Positions 1-11,689 of a stretch of 64,000 nt of DNA are shown piece by piece (position 1 is the first letter of the stretch; each line of letters starts with the position of its first letter). Location of the stretch: assembly GCA_018340375.1 (NCBI GenBank), contig JAFFJZ010000049.1, forward strand, positions 434,001 through 498,000, written 5' to 3'. The notes below the pieces were generated by a model. It was given only the letters and a program-made list of their open reading frames with translations, was not told the origin of the DNA and ran no database searches. The position numbers were made by a program, and so were the translations under genes. The DNA comes from Gonatopus flavifemur (Eukaryota > Arthropoda > Insecta > Hymenoptera > Dryinidae).

Positions 1-259
1 ACAGGAACGGTCTGGTCGAGCGAAAGCAGGACGAGTAAATCCACCTTTTGTTTTTTTCACAATTTCACTGGAAGAGACACGTTCATGTCCAAACAAAACT
101 AGAGTTTCAACACCGAAAAAACGTGTTTCAACCGTGTACGGTACACGAAGCTACTCGTATACCTCTTATCACGATGAATTCTAAGTCCCTGTATTCTTGG
201 CTGTAAAATTGTTTGGGCGCCCCAAGAATAATTGTGACGTAATGGGGTTCTAAGTAACG

Positions 260-285
260 AATATATATATATATATATATATATA
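260..285. repeat. (AT)n microsatellite
   Basis: A run of about 13 AT dinucleotides. The rest of positions 1-988 shows no convincing gene: the open frames on both strands are short, low in complexity and have no recognisable domain. Confidence 0.9.
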
Positions 286-988
286 ATATGAATGATAATA
301 TGATATTAAAACACAACAAGAAAATATCAGTTGAAACTGTACTGGTTCCCACACACGCTCGTAACCTGAAAAGGGTGAGCTAATCGTTGTAGATTAAAGC
401 CAAGCAAATGAAAAAAAATTACTTTGTGATTAAAATATTCCCTTCCAATATGAATTATACAAATTCATTTCCAAAGATTATTGCAAAGGAAAAAAAAACG
501 ATTTGGGTGGACCAAGTGAACGTGTGTGCAACTCCTGTCCGGTAGATTTGTAAAGACATGCGTATATTTAACACCTGAAAAATGAGAATAAAGACAGAAT
601 AGGATAGAGTGTAATATGGTGTGTAGGTTGGCGAGTGTATGAAATGAGATGTGCGATGAGTTGGTGTGAGTTCGTATGAGGAGACAAGGCCGAGGTATCG
701 TATGACGTCCCTGACCTGCGACAATGCAATGATTGTCTTTATAACGAGAAGGAAAAATCACTCAAAATCATCGAAAACATCTATGTTCGTGACAAAAATG
801 AAACAGTTCCCGAAATATAATACACGAGTTCGCTGAGAATTGTTCTGTTTGGAATGAAAGTGAATACGAGAAGGGAAAAAAAAATTAGTTTATTTCATCT
901 ACAGGAAAGAAGTTCGTATATGTAGAAGAAACTCGAAAAGAGTCGAGTTGTACAATGCAACGATCGCGCGTAACATACGTTGTCGACG

Positions 989-1020
989 ACGTTGAAAAAG
1001 AATCGATTCTTCTTCAACGT
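989..1020. repeat. 32-nt near-perfect palindrome
   Basis: The arm ACGTTGAAAAAGAATC is followed directly by its near-exact reverse complement, with one mismatched pair and no spacer. Flanking bases (GCGCGTAACATACG upstream, CGTGTTACACACGC downstream) are also partly complementary, so it may be the core of a larger degraded fold-back element. The function is unknown. Confidence 0.7.
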
Positions 1021-1237
1021 AGTGAAGAAGAAATTCGTACGGCGTGTTACACACGCGTTCGTCGCATCGAAGTATAGAGAAGAAAGAAGAAAAGGTATAT
1101 CGTTGAATGCAATGAAAGAAGGATATCCACAGTACACTGAGTTATTGAGCGGAGTTTCTGGCAAGATTTTGGACAACGAAGTTAGCAAAGTAACTGAAAA
1201 AATTGACAGGAACTTGCACCCCACACTTAGCACCAAT

Positions 1238-1289
1238 GTTATATAACGAGTTTTTCCGTAGATAAAAGACGAAAAATCCCGTTATATAC
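1238..1289. repeat. Imperfect inverted repeat
   Basis: Two roughly 20-nt arms, TTATATAACGAGTTTTTCCG and a near reverse complement ending in CCCGTTATATA, flank a short spacer. The TAACGAGTTTTTC part resembles the stem-loop units of the tandem array 300 bp downstream, which suggests a common origin. Positions 1290-1556 hold no gene. Confidence 0.55.
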
Positions 1290-1556
1290 GTAAAAGAAAA
1301 TGAAGTACTTTCCCAACCGGAGTGGCTCGATTGGAAAAGCGAGTGGGTACCCGCTCCTGGTTTTAAGCTCTCGATAAGATATAAATTCTCTTATCTTGCA
1401 CCCCCAGTGTAGTGGTTGAAGGTTAAAGTGAAAGAAATTTAGATGTGGAGGAATTCGTTCAACAAATGCTTTATTCCATTCAGAGAATCCATAGAAAACA
1501 TGAAACAGATGAGATTTTGTTTATAAACCTTAATAATAATACTTGTTTCTATTACA

Positions 1557-1905
1557 GATGATTCTAAGAGAGTTTTCGAGAGGAAACTCGTAATGTACAA
1601 AGGTTGAAAGTATATAATTTTATTCCAGATGATTCTGCAAGAGTTTTCGGAACGAAACTCGTAATGTACAATGAATGAAAACCGAATATGTACTTATTTC
1701 AGATGGAACTACGAGTTTTTTACAGAAAGAACCTCGTAATGTACAAATATTGAAAGTATATAATTTGATGATAGATGTTTCTAACGAGAGTTTTTCGGAA
1801 CGAAACTCGTAATGTACACTGAATGGAAACCGAATGTGTACTTATTTCAGATGGAACTACGAGAGTTTTTCAGAAAGAAACTCGTAATGTACAATGAATG
1901 AAAAC
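1557..1905. repeat. Five-unit tandem array, each unit with a stem-loop
   Basis: Five units begin at 1557, 1628, 1702, 1774 and 1850, each opening with GATG and spaced 71-76 bp. Every unit has the core GAGTTTT..., a short loop, AAACTCGTAATGTACA, so the arms GAGTTT and AAACTC can pair. Unit 1 can fold with a GAGA tetraloop; unit 3 is the most degraded. Units 2 and 4 share one spacer type (CCGAATRTGTACTTATTTCA) and units 1 and 3 another (TTGAAAGTATATAATTT), so the array grew as dimers of about 146 bp. No reading frame continues across it. Confidence 0.85.
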
Positions 1906-3999
1906 CAAGCAAATTCCCTTGGAGTCGTGTATACCGTGTGTATTGAGGAGGAGGAAGAAAGAACTAATATATTTTTCTTTTCTCTTTTTGCTCTTGACTC
2001 ACCGTGGTGGGAAAGACGAGTACACGTTAGGTACTTCTTTCCGATCAAAAGGCAACGAGGTGCTGGTTACTTCTGATGGTCCCCCTGTCTCTCTCTCTCT
2101 CTCTTTCGGACAAAGATTGCAGACGTGCTGGTTCACGATTAAAAATTTCACGCGATTTGAATGCCCAAAAAGAATTAGTCGATTACACTGAACTTCACTG
2201 ATTTTATTATAACGGAAAAAAAACTGATTCTATTCGCGAATCTCGGTTGGAGTATGAACTTATTCTACAAAGTCACGTTTCACTAAGTGGCAATCGTGGC
2301 TAAGGCAAAAGGAATGATTTTTTTGAGAAACGTTGCGTTGGAAAAAATTATTGAACATGAGTTTCCTACAAAAGACGCCGTGGAACCTTCCAAAGGGACA
2401 CACTTTTACGATTTATTGCGAACTTGAAGTATGTAATCGTCAACTTGGCCTTAATCGTATCCTCGTTTCTACCCTCTTGCGGAAAAGGACGGACTTGTCT
2501 TCGCGTATGGAAAATCGGCTGCTCAACAAAACTTTCGCGTAACGAATCTCCCGATTTTCCATTGACCGTCCTATTTACGTGTTTTCCATCTGGGTGATGG
2601 AACACGCCAGATCCTGGCAAGAGGGGTTTTTCTGCCGACTCAACTGCCTGATCAGCAGTGATTAGTCAACTTGGTATTCGTGAAGAGAGAGAGACACGGG
2701 TATATGAGTACCGTGAACAAAGATAGCGAATTCGCGGGCCTCGAAAATATGCATCGATGTGGACATCGATGCGAGCTCTGACCTAGATTTCCTTCTTCCT
2801 GCTCAGCGTTTTGTTTGAGCGTACATTTATTTCTTACGTGCTATGGGTCGATATATGTATATGTTCAAATATATACATTTTGAATAATGTTCGCGACCCG
2901 ACTTCCCTTTGATTCGAAATAGGCCACGCACCGGAATACAGGCGGGAATAGGGGTTGTATTCTTCTGTATTCCGGGAGCGAGATTCATCGTCACGTAACA
3001 TCAATATTCATAGCTACCACATACCACGACACACGACTACGTTCTATACGTAGACTATTCTCTTACGTACAGTTATTCGGGAGACTGGACACTAAAGTGT
3101 TCCTTACTTTTGAATTTTTGAGATATAAAACGGGCGCCCCTTAAAAGTCTTCCAACTCGGTGGAAATAAAACTTCGGAAAACATTTTTTTCAGCAATCAA
3201 TATTCAAGGTATGGTCTGTGATTTACTTCCCACCCGAAAATGATTATAGGACATGGTCCTTCATTGTTGAATGAAGCAAGATCCTCTGAGATTTCACGCC
3301 TGTGGTTGACAATCCTTCGGATAATTCCCAGATATCCATCCTCATATCTTCTGAATATACTTCGGAACATTCAAAACTCCTGGACAGAGTTGTAATATGA
3401 CGAGGGGAATGTTTTTGAACGGATATTGACCGAAAACCTGTCGAGATTGTTGAACCTCTTCCACTTTTGTAGCATTCGGCTCATGTTCATATCATTACAC
3501 TAGTTAACAGCTATTTTGTAAATTCGATGCGACTATTTTTTTCTCATACATTTTGGCTCGCTGAACTTGGAAATCACGGTGAGAAACTTTTTTATGGATA
3601 GGTTTTCGAGTTATGAGTTTTTTTAATTCCTAAAATTTCTTCCCGATTATAATTTTAGGTATATTTCGAGGTGAAAATGGCCAATCTGGTTGCATGAGGT
3701 CTCAAATTGAACACGATTGAATTGCCAATGAATATCATTACCGTTGTTACTAATGAATTAGGTGGTTTGATTGCAACGAACCGAACAAAGTCACTTCCTT
3801 GCCTAGGAAAAATAGACACCATGGGAATATGTTCAGTTACAAATTTTCTACGTGAAGTTCGTACTCTCACGAAGAAAACAACGTATTCACAAAGGGAAAT
3901 TCATGGAACATTACCAAAGTTACAATCGTTTGTCCTTGGACTCCTATGTTATTCATAGCGTATCCTCAAGTTTAATCGATTTGAATCATTTTCATCATG
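1906..3999. other. No gene recognised
   Basis: Anonymous AT-rich sequence with a (CT)n run at 2088-2105 and a small palindrome around 2749-2774 (GCATCGATGT...ACATCGATGC). Open frames of 60-97 codons on both strands have no domain, no codon bias and no plausible splice context. Confidence 0.6.
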
Positions 4000-4450
4000 A
4001 TACAGGTTGGTTGGTCGGCTCTCGGAAACGATGACACACAATGGTCCTGAAGAGTCATTGGATGCTTTCAAAATGCATCCAAAATCGGGTTGTGGTACAT
4101 GTTTCAAGGTCATTCATAGCTTCGAAATTCGGGAGAATCAAAATCCTAGCTGCTCCCTTTCTCGAGAAATCGTTGTTTTGCTGTTTCCAACGTGAATTCA
4201 CCATTGATTCTGCATTCGTTTGATATCAATACCTGTATAAGTTGGAACTTCAATTTCATTTTCCTCCGCTAGATGTCACGTAGTTGTAAAAGAACTCAGG
4301 TCAGCCGATTGTCATTAGGTAGATATGTATGTGAATTGAAGTACACTAGAATGCCCCAAAGGTACTGCTTCCGAGTCTTGAAAGAATCGATTCTTGTTAA
4401 CATAGGACATATCAAATTTTCATTGATATCTCATATGTTTCTATGAAAAG
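4000..4450 (-). repeat. Dispersed repeat X, copy 1
   Basis: This stretch is the reverse complement, at obvious but diverged identity, of parts of 7055-7420 and 11230-11640. Landmarks shared by all three are CTCGAGAAAGGGAGCAGCTAGG (one base differs at 7 kb) and a block around CCCGATTTTGGATCCATTTT. Copy 1 also shares GTAGATATGTATGTGAATT and ACACTAG with copy 2, and the GTGACATCT block with copy 3. No protein was recognised, so this may be a non-autonomous element. Confidence 0.7.
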
Positions 4451-5276
4451 TGAATACTTCGCATGTCTACTTAGGAGGCAGATCCGAATACTGTGCATTT
4501 CTCCTTCGCACCTTATGTTTCTGAACTTTGTACGTTGAAAAGTGTATCCTTATGGCTTTCATTGATTCGAGGTTTTCTTCGTGCGATCTGAATACTTGTC
4601 TGCTTCTAGCAAAATGTGATTCGGTGCAACTTCTCAATTCGTTCTTTGTTTCGCCTTAGCCGTGCCTGGGAATCATTCTGAATCAGAACTTTGTAATCTG
4701 AGAAATTCTCAAAATTGCAATGAATTAATTTTCTCAACTCCACGTAAGCTTTATAAACCGATTCTCCCCGGTCAGCTACGCTGTTCTCTCCAACTTCACC
4801 CCAGAGAGAGAGGGAGAGAGAGCAGGGAAGAGTGACCTAAAGTGTTGCTTCCTTCACCAACATCGTAAGTTTATACCCTCGAATTCTTTATTCTTCCACT
4901 TTACGGAATTATTCACACAAATTACACTTCCATCGAGAAATCCATCTTTATAAACTCATTAAACCACATTATCTTTTTTCAAATTGGAAGGAAAGGTGTA
5001 TAATTATACTGAAAAATTGAATTAACTCGGACTGTGAGTCAATTCCCTATTGTCAAAGTAAAATCAATCTTCTCTCCATTTCATAATAAAATCTGTCGTC
5101 TGGAACATAGCCACTTTCACGTTTATTTTCGATTCCACTTCTGATCCCTTCCTAAGAAGTATTCAACATCTAGTTGGGGGTGCGTAATGAGAATGAATTT
5201 CTTCATAACTTCAACCCGAGCGGGATCCACCTACTTCCTCGATCGAGCCACTCCAATCAGGAATGTTTTAAATGAA
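4451..5276. other. No gene recognised
   Basis: Intergenic sequence with an (AG)n-rich stretch at 4802-4824. Positions 5210-5265 resemble, in inverse orientation, the stretch at 1318-1360 (shared GGAGTGGCTCGAT and CCCGCTC), hinting at another old dispersed repeat. Confidence 0.5.
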
Positions 5277-5320
5277 GTATGATACGAGGTTTCTCCGCCT
5301 TTGTCGAAACCTCATATCAT
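5277..5320. repeat. Hairpin beside the mariner
   Basis: GTATGATACGAGGTTT is followed, after a 12-nt loop, by AAACCTCATATCATAC, pairing at 15 of 16 positions. It lies just outside the mariner element and is not part of its terminal repeat. Confidence 0.65.
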
Positions 5321-5383
5321 ACAAGATCTAAGATTAATTCGAACACAGTTGAAAATAAGATTGCAGAGAATAGGGCAATTATA

Positions 5384-6677
5384 TTGGGTATGGGAATATG
5401 TTTCCGCCCTTTTTCAAGCGAAGTTGATTTTTATTCAAACAATGGATTATCATGATGTCATTTGGAGTACGCACAATCGGAAGCGACCACTTTTGCTCAT
5501 CTCTCAGGCAGCATACGGATTCCTCGGAGAAAAAAAGCAGGTTCTTTTGACTCGATCCATTCATTGAGCCATCTTTCGACACTTTCGTAAGAAGTAAATC
5601 GCTCTCCAGTACGGGCTGATGGCATAGATCGGAATAGATGATAATTCGAAGGCGCAATGTCTGGGGAATACGGCGGGTGGGGCAAGATTCCCCAATTCAG
5701 TCCTTCCAAATATTTTTTGGAAATACCAACAGGTTGCGCAACATGTGGCCTAGCATTATCATGCAGCAAGATAAGTTTATCATGTCTACCGTCCCATTCC
5801 GGTCGTTTTTCTTCGAGAGCTCGATTCAAACGTATTAGCTATAGTCTGTAACGATCGCCATTGATTGTTTCTGACGGTTGAGGAAGTTCATGATGAGTTA
5901 CACCTTTCTGATCCCACCAGATGCACAACATAATTCTTGAAGCGTGGAAATTTGTTTCCGGTGTCGATGGACCTGGTACACCTGGCAGCCTCCAACTTTC
6001 TCGACGCTTAGGATTATCGTAATAGATCCATTTTTCATCGCCAGTGACAATACGATGCAGAAAACTCGTTCTTTTCTGCCGTTCAAGAAGCATCTCGCAC
6101 GTTACCAAACGTCTCTCGATATCTCTGTCCTTCAGAGTTGATGCGGCACCCAATTACCTACTGTTTGTACCATTCCCATCTTGTGCAAGCGTTCACCGAC
6201 GGTCGACCTGTCAACACCCAACTCTTCAGACAACTCATCTAGGGTTCGACATGCATCTCCATCCAATAATTGTTCCAGTTCTACATCTTCGAATTTTTTC
6301 GATGCCCCTCCGCGTTCTTCATCACTCATGTCAAAATCGCCACTTTGGAATCGTCGAAACCACTCTCTACAAGTTGTATTAGACGGAGCATGATCACCGT
6401 GAATATTGCAAAGTACACAATACGTTTCAGCGGCACTTTTTTTCGAAATAGAATAATGAAGCATAACTTTCCGCGAATGCTGTTTTGTCGGTACAAACGT
6501 TTTCATTTTTGACACCAGATAAGAAATGATGTTGACGCTTGTAAGAAATGTCAACTACCGCAATCGACACCTCACATATACACTTCCAAATCACAAGTAT
6601 AGCACTTGAGTTAACTCAAAAATAGTATCAGCAGCAACACTTTTTCCAAGAGGGCGGAAACTTATCCCCATACCGAA
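5384..6677 (-). mobile_element. Full-length, inactive mariner element
   Basis: A 1294-bp element of the size normal for mariner. The left end TTGGGTATGGGAATATG is matched by the right end, which reads TTCGGTATGGGGATAAG on the minus strand; both continue into TTTCCGCCCT. TA dinucleotides flank it at 5382-5383 and 6678-6679, the expected target-site duplication. It carries one transposase gene on the minus strand, now broken. Confidence 0.93.
5498..6554 (-). pseudogene. Mariner transposase, frameshifted
   Basis: The mariner transposase is spread over three minus-strand frames: 6554-6132 (N-terminal DNA-binding part with two helix-turn-helix segments), 6153-5839 (first catalytic Asp in TGDEKWIYYDN) and 5829-5497 (second Asp in LLHDNARPH and the YSPDIAPSNYHLF block). 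The breaks imply two frameshifts. After RMLPER the frame hits TGA where the family normally has Trp, removing the last dozen residues. The third catalytic position, normally Asp in APSDYHLF, is Asn here, and the spacing from the second Asp is 37 rather than 34 because of a three-residue insertion. This copy cannot encode an active enzyme. Confidence 0.92.
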
Positions 6678-6759
6678 TACTACTAGCTCCTCGTCAGACT
6701 ACGGTTCTGGGTTAGCAAATGATACAGATATGAAATGGATAGACACAAGGACAAAGATT

Positions 6760-7014
6760 CAGCGATGATCACTTTTTGGACCGTAATGATCGCTTTGTCA
6801 ACAGTCATCTCATTGAAGATAGCTGTTACTGTGTGTAACCGAATAATTACTATATGAACATCACTTCCTCTTGTATTGGTAGTGAACGACACTATGAGTG
6901 TCAAAGGAAGGATGTCGGTACAGTAATCATTACGATTACAGACATTGATAACAACATTCAGTGAGATTACTGTGAATGAAGCGATCATTACGGTTCAAAA
7001 AGTGATCATCGCTG
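6760..7014. mobile_element. 255-bp MITE with about 38-bp inverted ends
   Basis: CAGCGATGATCACTTTTTGG at the left end is the inverse of the right end, and similarity continues through CGTAATGATCGCTTT. Interior sequence carries further short complementary blocks. No coding capacity; the superfamily cannot be told from these ends. Confidence 0.8.
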
Positions 7015-7054
7015 ACCTGTTCCCTCTGTGCAGAGTGAATCGTGAATCCAAATT

Positions 7055-7420
7055 AGGGACATGCGAATGTCGATTTCTCAAGAAAGGGAGCAGCTAGGAT
7101 TTTCATTCTTCCGAATTTCAAAACTACGGATGATCTGGAAACAGACCCCACAATCGGATTTTGAATCCATTTTGATGGCATTCCATCAGACTTCAAAACC
7201 ATCGTGCTCGGTTGGGATGCCGACTCTTGAAGGGAGTCGATTCTTTTTCATAGGAAAAGTGTTTTCATGGAAACATATAAAATATCAACGAAAATCTCAT
7301 ATATCCTACTCTGAAGCGGAACGATTCTTTTAAGATTCTACACTACCCTCCGGGTATCCTAGTGTACTGTAATTCACATACATGTCTACCTATTGACAAC
7401 TGGGGCTTACACTCAGAGGA
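7055..7420 (+). repeat. Dispersed repeat X, copy 2
   Basis: Copy in the opposite orientation to 4000-4450. It begins with ATTTCTCAAGAAAGGGAGCAG and ends near the ACACTACC...GTGTACTGTAATTCACATAC block. Roughly 60 bases in the middle differ, consistent with an old insertion or divergence. Confidence 0.65.
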
Positions 7421-7549
7421 AGTATTGGTTGCTGTGATCTGAAACAATCAGTGAAATAACATCTCAACTATGTTTTTCTTAGTACTACTCACTAATTTTT
7501 ATATTGGGAGTACAAATTAATTCGGTCCGTTTTTTTCCAGTTGAAGATT

Positions 7550-7700
7550 AGAGTGGGCCGAAAACGAAAATTTTCCGGAGCTCGAAACGAAATAGTGCGG
7601 AAAAGTTGCGTTCTTCGATGACAAATAAAATGAGAACAAAAAAATTTAAATCGGTCAACGTTGGACCCTCGCGCATCACGGTCAAAGTTTCGATAATTTT
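7550..7700 (+). repeat. Dispersed repeat R, copy 1
   Basis: Related to 44207-44350 and 62425-62580 in the same orientation. Shared order of blocks: GGGCCGAAAA (copies 1 and 2), GAATC or GAAA, AGTGCGGAAAAGTTGC, an A-rich stretch, AATCGGTCAA, and GCGCATC. No coding capacity recognised. Confidence 0.65.
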
Positions 7701-7949
7701 GAAAATGTTTTTGCCTTTTTGGTTTATTGAAAAATTACTATCCTCGTGTAAATCTTGTAGGAATAGGTTCATGTGTGATGTCAAGGCAATGCTACAACCT
7801 CATGATGATTGAAAAAATGCACATTGTGCAGCCCTCAGCTCGCTGAAGCGAGTCAGAACTCACCACGGGAAGGTGGCTGCACTTGGAGTTCCACCCTCGC
7901 CCAACCCAACCAACCAACCAAATGCGAGAGATTATATAAGATGTAATAA

Positions 7950-10364
7950 TTATTCATCTCTGGCCATGAGCGACAATTCAGCTTTGTTTTCAAATCGTAG
8001 CATAATATTCCGGCACATAAGAGTGGATCGAATGAATCCATCCCTATTGTGAGATCTACAAACTTTCTTAGATGCCTCTGTCACAAGCTTCATACATCTC
8101 TCTACGGCTTGCGTATGGCAAGGGAAATATTTCACATCCCACTCAGGTACAGCACTCGTCTTGACAAGAGAATCTAGAAAATCGTGACTAACATTTCGTA
8201 AAAGAGGTGGAGAAGAAAGTTGACAGCTGCTCCAATGAATGAGGTCACAATAATCTGTGGCTTCGAAGTCGATGTTCGGAGGTTTAAAACTGCAGATCAT
8301 CTTTCGTCTCGAATCATTTTGCCATGCCTTCATAATACGTTGGAGACCAAACTCTCTGATTTCCTGTCTTTCATCAAAGACCATGGTTCATAGTGAATTT
8401 TTAAGGTGCGCGAAAAATCCATTACACTGTATCACAGGGTCTATCACATCTATCAAATATGGAGGTGAATATCTAGATAATTTTAATGATTTGAAAACAT
8501 GTTTGGGACCACTCACAATTGAACTTCCCGTTTTCATAGAAAACCAAACCGGCATATAGCATATTAAAATGTACTTCACAATTTGCTGGAGTTGCTTTGA
8601 GGGTTTCACTGTGGACATGTTTAATCTAATGCATCTGTTCGCAGCGGTTAACCATCGGGATTGTGACAAAGGTCCAGGGTCAGAAATAGCAAGATGTGGT
8701 GGACAATATCCACTACGAATGGCTCTAGAAACATTCAACAAATATTTCTGATCTTGGCTCAGATCTGTTCCATCTATAATAGGAATATTGCAGTCAACAT
8801 TTTCAAACTCGACCACTGGTATCTTTCCACATCCGGAAAGTGCTCTACCAATCGGACCTGAAGTAGCCACATCTAGGAACTCAAATAAATGTCTGAATGG
8901 CAATTCATTGAAATGTAAAAAGCAGATAGACCATTGCAAGGCTCTGTGGAGATGGAGCTCCAACAACCTTATTATCCCTCGCCGCCACCCTGTGTTCGTA
9001 GCAGTACCATCACAACCAACCACGTCGAGTTCATCCAAGGAAATGCTCAATCCTGACATATACCTGATGATACTTGAACATATGTCTTGAGCTGAACCTG
9101 AGGAGGGAGACACATGGCCAATATATTTTGAGCACGGCTCTTGTATCAGAGATATATGCTCCTCCTTCTTCACCCTGCGAAAACGTTCTTCATGCAGTGT
9201 CTCTATAATGAGAGTCTCGTCCTTTCGACCGTCAAAATATAAACCACGAACAATGGATTGGCGATCATTTTGTAGAGCACTTCTTATTCGTTCTTTCTCC
9301 CTACGGATTTCGTTCTTGTCAATGACAAGTGATATATCTGATTCACTTATCATTCCCATATCTTGAAGAACGCTAGATGCAATTGCAGCAGCTGCTCTAT
9401 CTGACACACCATACATATCGCAAACTGATGTAGTTGCTCTCAATTTCACTCTATTCTGATGGATAGATAATGCTTGAGATGTCGAAGGAGCAAATGTTTC
9501 GTCCGTGTTGTCGTCTGTACTGTATCCGTCAGATTCAACTGCTGTCATTTTAACCTCAATGTTGACGTTTTTCGACGATACGGATACTGGGGAATGAGTT
9601 TCAGACTTGGGAGTATCAGAAGCACTCCGTTCAAGACGTTCAACCTCTTCTTGTTTCCTAAATAATCTTTTCGCTAACTCTGATGTTTCTTGAATATCTA
9701 CCTGCCCAATTTTGCCAATTTTTTGATGTCTTTGGTCATATATGAATCTCAACTCAATTAATGGGATTTTTCTTATTTTCTCACAGCCGTAATTTATTGT
9801 AACTGGACATTTACAGCTGTCGCTTCTCTTACCACAAACACAAGCGAGAGTTATAGAACACTTGCGAGCTGCCATATCGAAGAGTTCAGTGCTTTCCTGC
9901 TTGAACTTCTGTAGTTTTTGCTTATAAGATTCTTTATTCTCATCCCTGTCATACGACTTTCTGAGATTTCGATAATTAGTGTGATATGCATCAATTATCT
10001 GTGAGATTCTTTTTGTCAAAACCGTTGGAATAGATGCCTTGTCGTACACATCTTTGACTTCTTTTGCAACTATATTTGCGACGAGTGAAAATCTTACAGT
10101 TGAATAGTTAGATTCTTCAGCCAATTCATCGCTGACTATCACTTTTCCCCATTTTTCGGGTAATTTTTGGATCCCGTTACGGAAAAACGTCTCGTCTTTC
10201 GAGGTGATCCAAGTTAGGAGCCAATTTTCGATTTCTCCGAACGAAGTGAACCGATGGCCTGCTAAATTGTGCTGCATCTCTCGGAATAACCAGTAATCAG
10301 AAGGAGCAATGTCCAGCGAGTACGGCGGGGGCGGTAGAATATCCCACTTCAACGTTTCCAGATA
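7950..10364 (-). pseudogene. Mariner tail fused in frame to an orphan DDE-like gene, one internal stop
   Basis: One minus-strand frame is open from 10364 to a TGA at 8388-8390 and continues in the same frame to 7950. The first 75-80 residues are a mariner C-terminus (PYSLDIAPSDYWLF, then the LPEKWGKV block). From about residue 88 it matches the gene at 63.5 kb (ANIV..., KASIP, a Cys cluster near residues 160-190 with CXCGKRS and CKCP). Further on come FDGRKDETL (about 372), GCDGTATNTGW (about 447) and SRWLTAANR (about 565). The same three motifs, in the same order, occur in the relic at 39.3-41.7 kb, so I infer an uncharacterised RNase-H-like, perhaps transposase-related, superfamily. The own N-terminus seen at 63.5 kb is missing. 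No ATG opens the fused frame. Confidence 0.75.
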
Positions 10365-10818
10365 TCAACTGAATATTATTCACAGGTGTCTAACCTCTCT
10401 AAACAATTGAAATCGGTTGTGATTATGAAACATTCATGAGAGCGAGAGTCATCTCTTCGAACCGGACCGAACTAATTTGTACTCCCAACAATACTATATA
10501 ACCTACGATCAGGTTTGGAATCACTTGATTTTTCATAAACAACACCATTTTTCATCACTCATTTTGAACACCAAGCTACGCTATAATATTGAAATCTGTG
10601 AGACTATTAGAATTGAATCATTCACCATATCGTTTGGTTCTCATTCATACCTCATGATATCAAGACCTGTCACCACGTTTCTGCATATGAAGGTATATGC
10701 TCTTGAAAGAATCACACTGACATTGTAGGGAAAAGTGAGCATTCTTGAACATTCCAGTCTTCAAACCACCCACGATTCAATTCATACAATTTCAAGCAGC
10801 AATGCATCCACCTTCGAC

Positions 10819-11092
10819 CCCTAGTAAGAATGAATAATATAAGAACATACATAAATCATATAGAAACCATACACGGTCATATATGACCACATATAATCCA
10901 TACGCAATCCATATTCAATCCGTACATGATCATATTATGGCCCATACAGAATCCATATGTGACCCTTCGATGCAGGATTTTTTCATACATATGAAAAAAT
11001 TTTGTCACATACGAAATATTTTTCGTATATGAATTTTATATCTATTATGTATGGTTTATTTATGAGTCATATATGTTCGTTTTTTACTAGGG
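10819..11092. mobile_element. MITE with CCCTAGTAA ends, copy 1
   Basis: 274 bp bounded by CCCTAGTAAGAATGAA and its inverse (TTCGTTTTTTACTAGGG on the plus strand). The interior is full of CATATATGAC-type words. A longer copy of the same family is at 58797-59178, and a decayed piece near 20271-20420. No coding capacity. Confidence 0.85.
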
Positions 11093-11229
11093 ACAAGTTT
11101 GATCGATTCACGCGTCTTCACGTGTAAAAGAAAGGGGATGTGTGCGGAAACAATTGGATACGAGAATAAGCGTGATTACATCAACTATATTTTCTTAGTA
11201 GAATCAATTAAATTTTGAGGACCTCTCAC

Positions 11230-11640
11230 TAAGCATATTTGATCGGGACGTTCTAGTCAAAGCAGCTATGAGGATTTCTCTGAGTATACCTGAGTTCTCC
11301 TACGAGTATGTGACATCTGGTGGAGGGAAATTGAACAAAAGTCCTAAGCTATACCGGTAGAACAGCTTGTTCAAAAAGTCTTGTGAAATTGTCATCATGT
11401 GATCGATATCAAACGGATGCAGATTGAATGGTGAATTCACGTTGAAGACGGGTAAACATCGATTTCTCGAGAAAGGGAGCAGCTAGGGTTTCGATTCTCT
11501 CGAATTTCAGAGCTATGAATGACTTCGAAACATGTACCACAACCCGATTTTGGATCCATTTTAGCATTTAATGACCATTCAGGACCACTGCGTACAAAGA
11601 TTCCTTCTAACGAGGGAGCAAGAAATCAGCCTTAAGTTTC
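11230..11640 (+). repeat. Dispersed repeat X, copy 3
   Basis: Inverse of 4000-4320: shares CTGAGTTCT, GTGACATCT, GATATCAAACG, ATTCACGTTG, the CTCGAGAAAGGGAGCAGC block and CCCGATTTTGGATCC. It stops just upstream of the fold-back arm that the BEL element entered. Confidence 0.7.
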
Positions 11641-11689
11641 ATAAAAATAGCAACGAAACTTTTCAAATAGCATAATCTGTCGGATTTCA

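Larger units (their letters stand above)
7504..10488 (-). mobile_element. Composite element with mariner ends carrying an orphan gene
   Basis: The left end TTGGGAGTACAAATTAATTC (7504 on) is matched inversely by the right end ending at 10488 (minus strand TTGGGAGTACAAATTAGTTC), and similarity continues into GGTCCG. This is a mariner-style terminal repeat of about 28 bp. TA precedes the left end; CA follows the right, so the duplication is imperfect. Between the ends lie only the last third of a mariner transposase and then a long unrelated gene, all on the minus strand. A normal mariner is 1.3 kb; this is 2985 bp. A dispersed repeat (7550-7700) also lies inside. Whether the composite ever moved as a unit is not shown. 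Confidence 0.75.

Noticed and set aside
260..285. TATA-type promoter in the AT run
   Set aside because: A plain microsatellite without an initiator or gene downstream.
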